Assembly: GCF_007923445.1 (NCBI RefSeq)
Contig: NZ_VOJI01000003.1
Span: 186,001-250,000, forward strand
Reading direction: 5' to 3'
From: Puniceibacterium confluentis
Lineage (GTDB): Bacteria; Pseudomonadota; Alphaproteobacteria; Rhodobacterales; Rhodobacteraceae
Length of the DNA: 64,000 bases
Shown: positions 35,170 through 44,178 of the stretch, piece after piece
How positions within the stretch are numbered: the first letter of the stretch is position 1
Layout of the letters: every line of letters begins with the position of its first letter
Notes under the pieces: model-generated
What the model was told of the DNA's origin: nothing
Databases searched by the model: none
The model's input: only the letters and a program-made list of their open reading frames with translations
Made by a program: the position numbers and the translations under genes

Positions 35170-36513
35170 TCAAGCCGTCACCGCCGCCGTCGCGCCCATC
35201 AGCGCGATGTGAATGTTCATCGCGGCATCCCGCCCCTGCGCCACAGCCGTCACCGTGAGATCGTCGCCGCCCGCAGCGCAGTCGCCACCGGCCCAGACCC
35301 CGACCACCGAGGTGCGGCCCTCCGCCGACACTGCAATCTTGCGCCCGTCGAGCTCGGGTAACGCATCGCCTTCCAACACCTGACCGATGGCCTTGAAAAC
35401 CTGGTCGGCGGCAATCCGGAATCTCTCTCCCGTCGGCGCAAGCCCGTCGTCGGTATATTCGAATTCAACTTCACGCACGGCACCGTTGCCATGCACGGCG
35501 ATGGGCGAGGCATTGGTGATGATCCGCACGCCCTTGGATGCGGCGAGGTCCTGCTCGAACCGGCTGGCGTTCATCCGGTCACGTCCGCGCCGGTACACCA
35601 TGGTGACATTCGCGGCCCCGAGCAATCTGGCCTGCACCGCCGCATCCACAGCCGTCATTCCGCCGCCGATGACGACCACATCGCGCCCTACCGGCAGCGC
35701 CCCAAGGTCCGACGCCTGACGCAGGTCGGAAATGAAGTCCACGGCGTCGAGAACCCCGTCTTTGTCGGCACCCGGCACTTTCAGGGCATTCACGCCACCC
35801 AGACCGATGCCCAGAAACACCGCATCATATTCGGCCCGCAATTCCTGCAGGGTGATATCGCGACCCAGTGCCGTACCGGTCTCGAGCCGGATCCCGCCAA
35901 TCTGCAGCAGCCAGTCCACTTCGCGCGCGGCAAATTCGTCGGTCGATTTGTACGCGGCAATACCATACTCGTTCAGACCGCCGGGCTTGGGGCGGGCATC
36001 GAACAGCACAACATCATGACCGAACATCGCCAGCCGATGGGCGCAGGCAAGGCCGGCCGGTCCCGCTCCGACCACCGCAACCGTCTTGCCCGTAAGCGCG
36101 GCGCGGGAGAAGGGATGCACTCCGCTCGCCATCAGCCCGTCCGTCGCATACCTTTGCAGCCGGCCGATTTCCACCGGTTTGCCTTCGGCGGCTTCGCGCA
36201 CACAGGCCTGCTCACAAAGCGTTTCTGTCGGGCAGACCCGGGCGCACATGCCGCCAAGAATGTTCTGGCTCAGAATGGTCTTTGCCGCCGCATCCGGTGT
36301 CCCTGTGGCAATCTGGCGGATGAACAGCGGGATATCGATGTCTGTCGGGCAGGCCGTGATGCAGGGCGCATCGTGGCAGAAATAGCAGCGGTCCGCGGCG
36401 ACCATCGCCTCGTGGTCCCCCAGTGCCGGGTGCAGATCGCCAAAGCCCGCCGCGAGATCGACCGGATCCAACCGTCCTGCCATCACGCCCGGTGCAAATG
36501 CTTTCGAGTGCAT
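35170..36513 (-). CDS. preT: NAD-dependent dihydropyrimidine dehydrogenase subunit PreT
   Basis: Electron-input subunit of PreTA, 447 aa. The N-terminal domain carries two [4Fe-4S] cysteine sets (Cys43/46/51/55 and Cys90/94/100/104), followed by FAD and NAD(P) Rossmann folds (VAVVGAGPAGLACAHRLA near 145; VVVIGGGMTAVDAA) like the glutamate synthase small subunit. ATG 36511-36513 follows GGAGG at ideal spacing; the long in-frame upstream extension crosses the promoter and is rejected. A RutR-like box lies 50 bases upstream. Confidence 0.94.
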   Translation of the reverse strand: MHSKAFAPGVMAGRLDPVDLAAGFGDLHPALGDHEAMVAADRCYFCHDAPCITACPTDIDIPLFIRQIATGTPDAAAKTILSQNILGGMCARVCPTETLCEQACVREAAEGKPVEIGRLQRYATDGLMASGVHPFSRAALTGKTVAVVGAGPAGLACAHRLAMFGHDVVLFDARPKPGGLNEYGIAAYKSTDEFAAREVDWLLQIGGIRLETGTALGRDITLQELRAEYDAVFLGIGLGGVNALKVPGADKDGVLDAVDFISDLRQASDLGALPVGRDVVVIGGGMTAVDAAVQARLLGAANVTMVYRRGRDRMNASRFEQDLAASKGVRIITNASPIAVHGNGAVREVEFEYTDDGLAPTGERFRIAADQVFKAIGQVLEGDALPELDGRKIAVSAEGRTSVVGVWAGGDCAAGGDDLTVTAVAQGRDAAMNIHIALMGATAAVTA

Positions 36514-36562
36514 GTGAAACCTCCGATGTTCTGCTTTCGAAAAGCTGGCACAGCTATATTTT

Positions 36563-36578
36563 TTTATCAACTGGTAAA
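36563..36578. promoter_or_regulatory. RutR-like operator, site 2
   Basis: TTTATCAACTGGTAAA, a 16-bp palindrome (arms TTTATCA/TGGTAAA), matches the box at 32671-32686 in spacing and half-site (TTTAyCA nn TGGTmAA). It lies 50 bases before preT in a locally A/T-rich promoter stretch. Confidence 0.72.
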
Positions 36579-36794
36579 ATTTAAGCGGCCAAAGAATTCC
36601 GTTCCGGTGTCCCTGGCGGACGCGGTCAGCAGCGGGGTTCACCGGGAATTGGAAAATCCGTGGAACTGCCTGATAATCAGGCATCTTTGCCATGCAGAAA
36701 TGTGCCATCGGCTATTCGCAACGGTGACTGGTTGCTGCAACGCAGCAATACTATCTTACAGCCAACGGGAGGACCGTTAGCAAGGAATCACACC

Positions 36795-37010
36795 ATGGCA
36801 ATCGCCGCAACACATCCAGTCCGCAGCGCCGAAGCGTCGTCCGGCATTCTCCAAGGCATCTTTTCGTTTCTCGTGCGGATCGCCGAGAGCAATGGCCGCA
36901 TGAAGGCCGTCGAGCGCCTGAATGCAATGAGCGACGCGGAACTGGCAGCGCGCGGACTTCAGCGCGAAGATATCGTGCGCCATGTCTTCCGGGACATGTT
37001 CTACGTCTGA
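36795..37010 (+). CDS. DUF1127 small protein
   Basis: 71 aa. The C-terminal half (about 27-70) is the DUF1127 domain: RMKAVERLNAMSDAELAARGLQREDIVRHVF, an arginine-rich helical motif common in alphaproteobacteria and linked in some species to RNA turnover and phosphate or carbon physiology. AAGGA precedes ATG 36795. Monocistronic, ended by a strong hairpin. Confidence 0.88.
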   Translation: MAIAATHPVRSAEASSGILQGIFSFLVRIAESNGRMKAVERLNAMSDAELAARGLQREDIVRHVFRDMFYV

Positions 37011-37040
37011 CACGCCGCAACGTCGGCACATCGACAGATG

Positions 37041-37076
37041 AAAAAGGCCGCGTTCCCTGAGGAACGCGGCCTTTTT
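37041..37076. terminator. Bidirectional terminator between DUF1127 gene and rpsD
   Basis: AAAAA, 11-base arm GGCCGCGTTCC, loop CTGA, complementary arm GGAACGCGGCC and TTTTT. The symmetric A/T flanks allow use by both convergent genes. Confidence 0.92.
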
Positions 37077-37124
37077 GCAGGAATGGGGGTCCGCTGCTGC
37101 CCGTGTGGCAACAGCGGCTCCGTA

Positions 37125-37745
37125 TCAGTTCTGGGCGTAGTATTCGATGACCAGGTTCGGTTCCATCACCACCGCATAGGGCACGTCGGACAGGCCGGGC
37201 GCGCGCACAAAGGTGCAGGTCAGCTTGGAGTTGTCCACGTCCATGTAGTCCGGAACGTCGCGTTCGGTCAGGCTGATGGCTTCGAGGATCGCGGCCATCT
37301 GCTTGGACTTCTCGCGCACTTCGATCACGTCGCCTTCTTTCACGCGGTACGACGGGATGTTCACACGCAGGCCGTTCACGGTGACGTGACCGTGGTTCAC
37401 GAACTGACGCGCGGCAAACATGGTCGCGACGAACTTGGCGCGATAGACCACGGCGTCCAGGCGGCGCTCGAGCAGACCGATCAGCATCTCGCCGGTATCA
37501 CCGCGCTGACGCTCGGCGTCGCGGAAAATGCGGCGAAACTGCTTTTCGGTCAGGTCGCCGTAATATCCCTTCAGTTTCTGCTTGGCGCGCAGCTGCAGGC
37601 CAAAGTCGGAAATCTTGCCTTTGCGGCGCTGACCGTGCTGGCCGGGGCCATATTCGCGGCGGTTAACCGGCGACTTCGGGCGGCCCCAGATGTTTTCGCC
37701 CATGCGGCGGTCAATTTTGTACTTGGCAGAGGTGCGTTTTGTCAC
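37125..37745 (-). CDS. rpsD: 30S ribosomal protein S4
   Basis: Primary 16S rRNA-binding protein of the small subunit, 206 aa. The S4 RNA-binding domain is clear at about 93-155 ([26 protein letters not shown]), and the N-terminus [20 protein letters not shown] matches alphaproteobacterial S4. The start is GTG 37743-37745 with AAGGAG upstream. The gene is monocistronic here, away from the main ribosomal operons, as is usual in this group. A hairpin with GGCTCCC-type arms lies in its leader (37837-37858). Confidence 0.97.
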   Translation of the reverse strand: MTKRTSAKYKIDRRMGENIWGRPKSPVNRREYGPGQHGQRRKGKISDFGLQLRAKQKLKGYYGDLTEKQFRRIFRDAERQRGDTGEMLIGLLERRLDAVVYRAKFVATMFAARQFVNHGHVTVNGLRVNIPSYRVKEGDVIEVREKSKQMAAILEAISLTERDVPDYMDVDNSKLTCTFVRAPGLSDVPYAVVMEPNLVIEYYAQN

Positions 37746-37979
37746 CGTCTGATCTCCTTCAGTTGGGTGCCGGATACGCCCGGGTGGACGAGTTCGGCGC
37801 GGGAAGGGCGTTGTCCTCTGGGCCGGAGCCCTGACAGGTTCTCCCTTGCGGGAGCCACCAACACCAATGAAAGCGCGCTTATAGGCTTGCCTGCGGCAGA
37901 GTCAACCATTCCGCAAGCGCCCGGTCCGGACTTTGTGACCGGGGCGGAAGTTTACCGGACCTTAAAGACTCGCGCGCCA

Positions 37980-38834
37980 ATGTATGACCGAGTTCTAGTG
38001 GGGCGACGAGCGATGCGAAGACCGATCCACACCGGCGGCGGGCCACGGAATGCACTGGATGCAGCGGTCGAGACCCGCGACAGGAATATCCTTAACATGG
38101 TGCAGGAAGCCGTGAGGCACCGGCAGGTCATGCTGGCCTACCAGCCCGTGGTTCAGGCGCGCCACCCGGAGCGCATCGCCTATTACGAGGGCTTGATTCG
38201 GGTGCTGGACGAAACCGGCCGGATCATTCCCGCAAACGAGTTCATCGGCGTTGTCGAAGACACCGAAACTGGACGAATCCTGGATTGCCTCGCGCTGGAA
38301 AAAGGGCTCGGCACCCTCGCCCGGCACCCCGGTCTGAGGCTGGCCGTAAACATGTCGGCCCGTTCGATCGGGTATCGGAAGTGGATGCGGATTCTGAACC
38401 GCGGGCTTGAGGGCAACCCGACGGTTGCGGAACGCCTCATCCTGGAAATCACTGAAAGTTCGGCCATGCTGGTGCCGGAACTGGTGGCGACATTCATGTC
38501 CGGCCTGCAGTCCAAGGGCATTTCCTTTGCCCTGGATGATTTCGGCGCCGGCTTCACGGCCTTCCGTCACTTCAAGCAGTTCAACTTTGACTTGTTGAAG
38601 ATCGATGGCCAGTTCATCCGCGGCATCGCACAGGATGCTGACAATCAGGTCATTACCCGTGCGCTGCTGTCCGTCGCTCAGCAATTCGACATGTTCACCG
38701 TTGCCGAATTTGTCGAACGTGCGGACGACTCCGCATATCTGAGCGACATCGGCATCGACTGCCTGCAAGGTTATTATTACGGCGCACCGACCGTGGCACC
38801 ATATTGGGAAAATGAATTGCGACATCGCGCCTGA
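37980..38834 (+). CDS. EAL-domain cyclic-di-GMP phosphodiesterase
   Basis: Stand-alone EAL protein, 284 aa from ATG 37980 (ATG 38013 is an equally possible start with GGGG upstream). It keeps the expected catalytic residues: YEGLIR (EAL position), NMSARS, EITESS, LDDFGAGF, LKIDGQF. The last conserved glutamate motif is VAEFVE instead of the usual AEGVE. There is no GGDEF, PAS or membrane part, so it is probably a soluble c-di-GMP hydrolase or a binding protein. It is divergent from rpsD. Confidence 0.85.
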   Translation: MYDRVLVGRRAMRRPIHTGGGPRNALDAAVETRDRNILNMVQEAVRHRQVMLAYQPVVQARHPERIAYYEGLIRVLDETGRIIPANEFIGVVEDTETGRILDCLALEKGLGTLARHPGLRLAVNMSARSIGYRKWMRILNRGLEGNPTVAERLILEITESSAMLVPELVATFMSGLQSKGISFALDDFGAGFTAFRHFKQFNFDLLKIDGQFIRGIAQDADNQVITRALLSVAQQFDMFTVAEFVERADDSAYLSDIGIDCLQGYYYGAPTVAPYWENELRHRA

Positions 38835-38959
38835 CAGGCACTCCCCCTTGTCCAACCGTGACGCAATGGCCTATTGACGGTAGGGAAGGGCAGAGGAATC
38901 TTGGGGCCGCAAGGCACGGCAACCAAGCCCTCTGCCAATGACCTGGTGGAGGACACATA

Positions 38960-40135
38960 TTGACGAACGTAGTAATCGCATCCGCAGCCCGAACTGCCGT
39001 TGGCAGCTTTGGCGGCTCATTTGCAAACACTCCGGCACATGACCTGGGTGCTGCGGTGCTTGAAGCGCTGGTGGAGCGTGCCGGTATCGACAAGAGCGAA
39101 GTTTCCGAAACCATCCTCGGTCAGGTGCTGACCGCCGCCCAGGGCCAGAACCCGGCGCGTCAGGCACATATCAACGCCGGGCTGCCGCAGGAAAGCGCCG
39201 CCTGGAGCATCAACCAGGTCTGCGGGTCCGGCCTGCGCGCCGTCGCACTGGCGGCACAGCACATTCAACTGGGCGATGCGGCGATCATCTGCGCCGGCGG
39301 CCAGGAAAACATGTCGATGTCGCCACATGCCGCGAATCTGCGTCAGGGTCACAAGATGGGCGACATGACCTATATCGACACCATGATCCGCGACGGCCTC
39401 TGGGACGCGTTCAACGGCTACCACATGGGCCAGACGGCTGAAAATGTCGCCGAAAAGTGGCAGATCAGCCGCGAGATGCAGGACCAGTTCGCTGTCGCCA
39501 GCCAGAACAAGGCCGAAGCAGCGCAAAAGGCTGGCAAATTTGACGACGAGGTGATCGCCTTTACCATCAAGACCCGCAAGGGTGACATCGTGGTCGACAA
39601 GGATGAATACATCCGCCACGGCGCAACAATGGAAGCGATGCAGAAGCTGCGCCCCGCGTTCACCAAGGACGGATCCGTCACCGCGGCAAATGCCAGCGGC
39701 CTGAACGACGGCGCTGCCGGCACGCTGCTGATGACCGCGGCCGATGCCGAAAAGCGGGGAATCGACCCACTTGCGCGGATTGTGTCCTACGCAACTGCCG
39801 GTCTCGATCCGTCGATCATGGGTGTCGGGCCGATCTATGCCTCGCGCAAGGCGCTGGAAAAGGCCGGCTGGAAACCCGAAGACCTGGATCTGGTCGAAGC
39901 GAACGAAGCTTTTGCCGCACAGGCCTGTGCCGTGAACAAGGACATGGGCTGGGATCCGGCCATCGTGAATGTCAACGGCGGCGCCATCGCCATCGGCCAC
40001 CCCATCGGGGCCTCCGGGGCCCGGGTTCTCAACACCCTGTTGTTCGAGATGAAGCGCCGGGGCGCGAAAAAGGGTCTCGCCACACTGTGCATCGGCGGCG
40101 GCATGGGTGTCGCCATGTGTGTCGAACGTCCGTAA
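38960..40135 (+). CDS. phaA: Acetyl-CoA acetyltransferase (beta-ketothiolase)
   Basis: Condenses two acetyl-CoA to acetoacetyl-CoA, first step of polyhydroxybutyrate synthesis. 391 aa with the nucleophile Cys in [10 protein letters not shown] (about 89), the NEAFAAQ block, [10 protein letters not shown] (His) and CIGGGMG (second Cys). The start is TTG 38960, recognised by the strong GGTGGAGG eight bases before it and by the family N-terminus [14 protein letters not shown]. It forms phaAB with the next gene; the polymerase phaC is not in this window. Confidence 0.95.
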   Translation: MTNVVIASAARTAVGSFGGSFANTPAHDLGAAVLEALVERAGIDKSEVSETILGQVLTAAQGQNPARQAHINAGLPQESAAWSINQVCGSGLRAVALAAQHIQLGDAAIICAGGQENMSMSPHAANLRQGHKMGDMTYIDTMIRDGLWDAFNGYHMGQTAENVAEKWQISREMQDQFAVASQNKAEAAQKAGKFDDEVIAFTIKTRKGDIVVDKDEYIRHGATMEAMQKLRPAFTKDGSVTAANASGLNDGAAGTLLMTAADAEKRGIDPLARIVSYATAGLDPSIMGVGPIYASRKALEKAGWKPEDLDLVEANEAFAAQACAVNKDMGWDPAIVNVNGGAIAIGHPIGASGARVLNTLLFEMKRRGAKKGLATLCIGGGMGVAMCVERP

Positions 40136-40158
40136 CTCATTGAACCACGGATCGTAAT

Positions 40159-40186
40159 CGGGGCGCTTTTTGGGGCGCCCCGTTTC
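40159..40186 (+). terminator. Hairpin between phaA and phaB
   Basis: CGGGGCG and CGCCCCG arms followed by TTTC, 24 bases after phaA. The short T-run suggests partial termination or attenuation before phaB rather than full separation. Confidence 0.6.
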
Positions 40187-40308
40187 ATGTCAGGCTGACA
40201 GCCCCGAGAAAAACCGGGACTTTCTGCAGCGCAGCGTTGTAATATTATTGCGCACGACACCCCAACCCGATAGCAAAGTTACCAAGAAGCACGCAACTGG
40301 AGGATAGA

Positions 40309-41031
40309 ATGGCAAGAGTAGCACTGGTCACCGGCGGCAGCCGTGGCATTGGCGAAGCAATTTCCAAGGCCCTGAAGGCCGCTGGCTACAGCGTGGCAGC
40401 GACCTATGCCGGCAATGACGAGGCCGCTGCGGCCTTTACCGAGGCCACCGGAATCAAGACCTACAAGTGGAACGTCGCCGACTACGACTCCAGCGCCGAA
40501 GGCATTGCCAAGGTCGAAGCCGATCTAGGCCCGATTGACGTGGTTGTCGCCAACGCCGGCATCACCCGCGATGCCCCGTTTCACAAGATGACGCCGACAC
40601 AGTGGAAGGAAGTCATCGACACCAACCTGACCGGCGTGTTCAACACCGTACACCCAATCTGGCCGGGAATGCGCGAGCGCAAGTTTGGCCGTGTCATCGT
40701 GATCAGTTCGATCAATGGCCAGAAAGGACAGTTCGCGCAGGTCAACTATGCCGCGACCAAGGCCGGTGATCTGGGCATCGTGAAAAGCCTCGCCCAGGAG
40801 GGCGCGCGCGCGGGCATTACCGCCAATGCGATCTGCCCCGGCTATATCGCGACTGAAATGGTCATGGCCGTTCCGGAAAAGGTCCGCGAGTCGATTATTT
40901 CTCAGATTCCCGCCGGTCGCCTGGGTGAGCCCGAGGAAATCGCCCGCTGTGTGGTGTTTCTCGCGTCGGACGACTCGGGCTTCGTCAACGGCTCGACCAT
41001 CTCGGCCAACGGCGCGCAGTTTTTCGTCTGA
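40309..41031 (+). CDS. phaB: Acetoacetyl-CoA reductase
   Basis: NADPH-dependent short-chain dehydrogenase that makes (R)-3-hydroxybutyryl-CoA for PHB. 240 aa: cofactor motif TGGSRGIGEAI (about 8-18), NAGITRD, catalytic Ser in ISSINGQKGQ and the YAATK Tyr/Lys pair, plus the phaB-type C-terminal NGAQFFV. GGAGGATAGA precedes ATG 40309. It follows phaA in the order usual for PHB operons. Confidence 0.95.
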   Translation: MARVALVTGGSRGIGEAISKALKAAGYSVAATYAGNDEAAAAFTEATGIKTYKWNVADYDSSAEGIAKVEADLGPIDVVVANAGITRDAPFHKMTPTQWKEVIDTNLTGVFNTVHPIWPGMRERKFGRVIVISSINGQKGQFAQVNYAATKAGDLGIVKSLAQEGARAGITANAICPGYIATEMVMAVPEKVRESIISQIPAGRLGEPEEIARCVVFLASDDSGFVNGSTISANGAQFFV

Positions 41032-41068
41032 CGCACTCGCACGTCATGCGCTGAAACTCGACAGACAC

Positions 41069-41100
41069 AGCCCCCGGCCCGCATTGGGTCGGGGGCTTTT
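41069..41100 (+). terminator. Intrinsic terminator of phaB
   Basis: AGCCCCCG-G-CCC pairs with GGG-T-CGGGGGCT around GCATT, followed by TTTTAT; 38 bases after the phaB stop. Confidence 0.88.
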
Positions 41101-41195
41101 ATGTGCAACAACGCACCGATGCCGCGCAAATTCTGCGATTTGTGCACGCCCTCCGAAGCTCTATATCCATAAGCAACCGGATGGGAGTTTCCAAA

Positions 41196-42128
41196 ATGCT
41201 CAATCAGATTCAAGGCCTGCACCACGTCACCTCGCTCGCGAGTGCCGCGCAGGAAAACAACGATTTCTTTACCAAGGTGCTGGGTCTGCGGCGGGTCAAA
41301 AAGACCGTCAACTTTGACGCACCCGAGGTCTATCATCTCTACTACGGTGACGAGACGGGCAGCCCCGGCACCGTGATGACCTACTTTCCGTTTCCACGCG
41401 CTGCCCGGGGCCGTCCGGGGACCGGTGAGGTCGGAACGACCGCGTTCAGCGTCCCCAAGGGTGCCCTGGACTGGTGGCAGGACCGCCTTCCCACGTTCGA
41501 TGTGAAAGGCCTGCACCGGGAAACCCGTTTCGGCGACAGCCGACTGCGGTTTGACGGACCCGATGGCGACGGCTTTGCACTGGTCGAGGTTGATGGCGAT
41601 GCCCGCACCCCCTGGACCGGCGGGGGCGTGCCCGAGGCGGTGGCAATCCGGGGGTTCCACTCGACTGACATGCGGCTGCGGGACATCGGGGCCAGCACCG
41701 AGCTGCTGCGCTTCATGGGCTATGAGACGCTGGAAACCGAGGGCAACATCACCCGCCTGCACGTTCCCGGCGGCAACCAGGCGAATGTGATCGATCTGAC
41801 CGAGGTCAGTGCCGGTCCTGCCGCGCAGGGGGCCGGTTCTGTCCATCACGTCGCCTTTGCGGTGGAAAACCGGGCCAAGCAGCTTGAGGTCCGCAAGGCC
41901 CTGATGGACACCGGCTATCAGGTCACACCGGTGATTGACCGCGACTATTTCTGGGCGATCTACTTCCGCAGCCCCGGTGGCGTTCTTTTTGAAGTGGCGA
42001 CAAACGAACCCGGCTTTGACCGTGACGAGGACACTGCACATCTTGGCCAGGCGCTCAGACTGCCAAGCCAGCACGAGCATCTGCGCGATGTTCTGGTCAA
42101 ACAGTATCTGGAACCACTCGATGACTGA
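41196..42128 (+). CDS. Ring-cleaving dioxygenase (VOC/glyoxalase, MhqO-like)
   Basis: 310 aa with two vicinal-oxygen-chelate modules: GLHHVTSLASAAQENNDFFTKVLG opens the first (about 7-130) and RGFHSTDMR / VHHVAFAVEN the second. Such proteins (MhqO, LinE-like) cleave hydroquinone-type aromatics using Fe(II). ATG 41196 is chosen because GGGAG precedes it and MLNQIQGLHHVT is the family start. It overlaps the esterase gene by 8 bases, an mhqO-mhqD arrangement known from Gram-positive quinone-resistance loci. Confidence 0.88.
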   Translation: MLNQIQGLHHVTSLASAAQENNDFFTKVLGLRRVKKTVNFDAPEVYHLYYGDETGSPGTVMTYFPFPRAARGRPGTGEVGTTAFSVPKGALDWWQDRLPTFDVKGLHRETRFGDSRLRFDGPDGDGFALVEVDGDARTPWTGGGVPEAVAIRGFHSTDMRLRDIGASTELLRFMGYETLETEGNITRLHVPGGNQANVIDLTEVSAGPAAQGAGSVHHVAFAVENRAKQLEVRKALMDTGYQVTPVIDRDYFWAIYFRSPGGVLFEVATNEPGFDRDEDTAHLGQALRLPSQHEHLRDVLVKQYLEPLDD

Positions 42129-42723
42129 CTACGTCACCGCAGAAACCCGTGGCACGCCCGGCGCGCCCCTGGTCTTTACGTTCCACGGTACGGGCGGATC
42201 CGAAACCCAGTTTCACGGGCTTGCCAGCCAGATTCTGCCGACCGCACATGTCATCTCGCCGCGCGGCGATGTGCTGGAAGGCGGCATGGCACGTTATTTC
42301 CGCCGCACCGGTGAAGGTGTGTACGACATGCCGGATCTGGCACGCCGCACCACCGCCATGGCCACGTTTCTGCGGGCGGCCAAAGACCGGGTCGGGGCGG
42401 ATCGGGTGGTTGCGATCGGCTATTCCAACGGCGCGAATATCGCGGCGTCTGTCGCCCTCGCCCAGCCGGATATCTTTACTGACCTCGTGCTTTTGCACCC
42501 GCTGATTCCCTGGCAGCCCGCGGCCCAGCCCGGGCTCGCTCGTCGGCGCGTCCTGATCACGGCCGGTGAAAATGATCCGATCTGCCCGCCGACGCTGACC
42601 AGAGCGCTGGTCCGGTATCTTGGTGCTCAGGGTGCCGATGTGACGGAGCACTGGCATTCAGGTGGGCACGAGGTCGTGCAGAGTGAGCTTGAGGCGATGA
42701 AGACGTTCCTGACAACGGCCTGA
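42121..42723 (+). CDS. Alpha/beta-hydrolase, carboxylesterase type (MhqD-like)
   Basis: 200 aa phospholipase/carboxylesterase-like hydrolase: FHGTGGSE oxyanion region, nucleophile elbow GYSNGAN, acid in AGENDPICP and histidine in SGGHEV form the catalytic triad. Its ATG lies inside the end of the dioxygenase gene (8-bp overlap), so the two are translated together and probably act on the same aromatic or quinone detoxification route. Confidence 0.88.
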   Translation: MTDYVTAETRGTPGAPLVFTFHGTGGSETQFHGLASQILPTAHVISPRGDVLEGGMARYFRRTGEGVYDMPDLARRTTAMATFLRAAKDRVGADRVVAIGYSNGANIAASVALAQPDIFTDLVLLHPLIPWQPAAQPGLARRRVLITAGENDPICPPTLTRALVRYLGAQGADVTEHWHSGGHEVVQSELEAMKTFLTTA

Positions 42724-42747
42724 CCTGACCACGCCAATCCTCAAAGA

Positions 42748-42776
42748 AAAACGCCCGATCAGGTGAACGGGCGTTT
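42748..42776. terminator. Terminator between the esterase and DUF465 genes
   Basis: AAACGCCCG arm pairs with CGGGCGTTT across a 10-base loop. The A/T ends of the stem let it work on both strands for two convergent genes. Confidence 0.75.
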
Positions 42777-42837
42777 CGAACGATCATTTAGCGTCGGTGT
42801 CGGGACCCCGTACATCAGCACGCAGGTCCCGGCGGGA

Positions 42838-43014
42838 TCAGTGCATCGTCTGTGGCGACAAGCGCGTGATCTCTTCCTTCAGTCGCAATTTCTGTTTCTT
42901 CAGATCCGCTATTCGCAGGTCATCCACACCGGGGGATCGTTGCGCCGCCTCCACGGCCTCCGAAAGGGACTGGTGCTTTTTCTTCAGTTCCTGCAAGTGC
43001 GAACTCAAGCTCAT
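42838..43014 (-). CDS. DUF465 (YdcH-type) small coiled-coil protein
   Basis: 58 aa, almost entirely one heptad-rich helix pair: HLQELKKKHQSLSEAVEAAQ and IADLKKQKLRLKEEITRL, the DUF465 pattern. The function of the family is unknown. ATG 43012-43014 follows GGAGG at 5 bases. A longer upstream frame is not supported. Confidence 0.88.
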   Translation of the reverse strand: MSLSSHLQELKKKHQSLSEAVEAAQRSPGVDDLRIADLKKQKLRLKEEITRLSPQTMH

Positions 43015-43131
43015 GTGGACCTCCTGTGAGTGGTTGGATCTACAGTGCAGCACAGATTTTGCCGTCTGTCACGCATTCGTCGCGTCGAGTGCCTAACAGA
43101 GCGTTTATTTGCCGTCCCCGGGTCAACCACG

Positions 43132-43902
43132 TCAGGGAAAGGGCAATGCACCGGCGTTTCGCAGCACAGCGCGCACCTGTGGCTGGTAATGTTCCAGATC
43201 CCCCGGGTGCTGGTCACCCGTGTGCAGGATCAGCGGGGCGTGCAGCCGAAACACAGCCCTGCCCGCCTTGCGCCCGCGCATGAGAATCAGTCTCGGGTCA
43301 CGCCCCGGACGCGGCGCCAGTGGCCAGAGTTGCACCGAACCGAGATGAGCGGTCATCGCGGCGGCCAGGTCGGGCAGACGCTCGGCACTTTGTACAAACG
43401 TGACCGTGCCGCCGGGGGCCGTGCGCCGCGCCGCGATTCGCACCCAGTCCGCCAGGTCCAGCCCGCCGGATAGGCCGGTCTCGCGTCCGGAATTGTTGGC
43501 CGAGGTGCGTCGCGCCGTTTCGAAATACGGCGGGTTGGCCATGACGTGCTGCATCTGCATCTGCGACAGCGGAGCCGGAAGCGACATCAGATCCGCCGTC
43601 ACGATGTCAGCCGACAGATCATTCAAAGTCGCGTTGCGACGCGCCAGTTCGGCATAGCCGGGTTGCAGTTCGGCCCCCCACAGCCGCAGTCCCGGCACCC
43701 GCGCCCCAAGACAGAGCAACGCCACCCCGGCCCCACAGCCGAGATCGAGCACCGAATCGCCCGGTCGCGCAGGCACGGTGGCCGCGAGCAATACCGGATC
43801 AATGCCGGCGCGGTATCCCTGCCTGGGTTGAAACAGGCGCAGCCGCCCGCCCAAAAAGGCGTCGCAGCTCAGTGCTTCGTCGGGAAAGGACCGGATCTGC
43901 AC
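43132..43902 (-). CDS. TrmN6-like tRNA1(Val) (adenine37-N6)-methyltransferase family
   Basis: 256 aa class I methyltransferase: a QGYRAGIDPVLLAA helix, SAM-binding VLDLGCGAGVALL (about 50-62), ELQPGYAELARRN and the adenine-N6 motif NPPYF near residue 123. The order and spacing match the YfiC/TrmN6 family that modifies A37 of tRNA-Val. The start is GTG 43900-43902, 3 bases after the DUF2007 stop, so the two genes are co-transcribed. Confidence 0.87.
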   Translation of the reverse strand: MQIRSFPDEALSCDAFLGGRLRLFQPRQGYRAGIDPVLLAATVPARPGDSVLDLGCGAGVALLCLGARVPGLRLWGAELQPGYAELARRNATLNDLSADIVTADLMSLPAPLSQMQMQHVMANPPYFETARRTSANNSGRETGLSGGLDLADWVRIAARRTAPGGTVTFVQSAERLPDLAAAMTAHLGSVQLWPLAPRPGRDPRLILMRGRKAGRAVFRLHAPLILHTGDQHPGDLEHYQPQVRAVLRNAGALPFP

Positions 43903-43905
43903 GCC

Positions 43906-44124
43906 TCAACCCCTTTCGAAGGAGACTCCGTTGATCCGCAGGATGCGCATCGCATCGTTGAGATCGTCGCTGCGCACCATCAGTCGGCGCGGCAATATGC
44001 CGATGGATCCCTCGAGGACGCTCATGTTTACGTCCAATTCAAAGCTGTCTATACCCTCGTCTTCAAGAAGGGCGCGGGCGCGCGGGATCAGTGTGATGTC
44101 ATTTGTGCGTAAGAGCTCTTCCAT
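43906..44124 (-). CDS. DUF2007 small protein
   Basis: 72 aa ferredoxin-like-fold protein of the DUF2007 family (putative signal-transducing proteins): MEELLRTNDITLIPRARALLEDEGIDSFELD, then LPRRLMVRSDDLNDAMRIL. It occurs next to the TrmN6-like gene and divergent from the polyprenyl synthase, with only 54 bases between the two start codons. Function unknown. Confidence 0.85.
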   Translation of the reverse strand: MEELLRTNDITLIPRARALLEDEGIDSFELDVNMSVLEGSIGILPRRLMVRSDDLNDAMRILRINGVSFERG

Positions 44125-44178
44125 GAATCCGATGTAGTTGCGGCCCGGCGCGATGTCGAGCCTGTGCGGGAGAGATTG

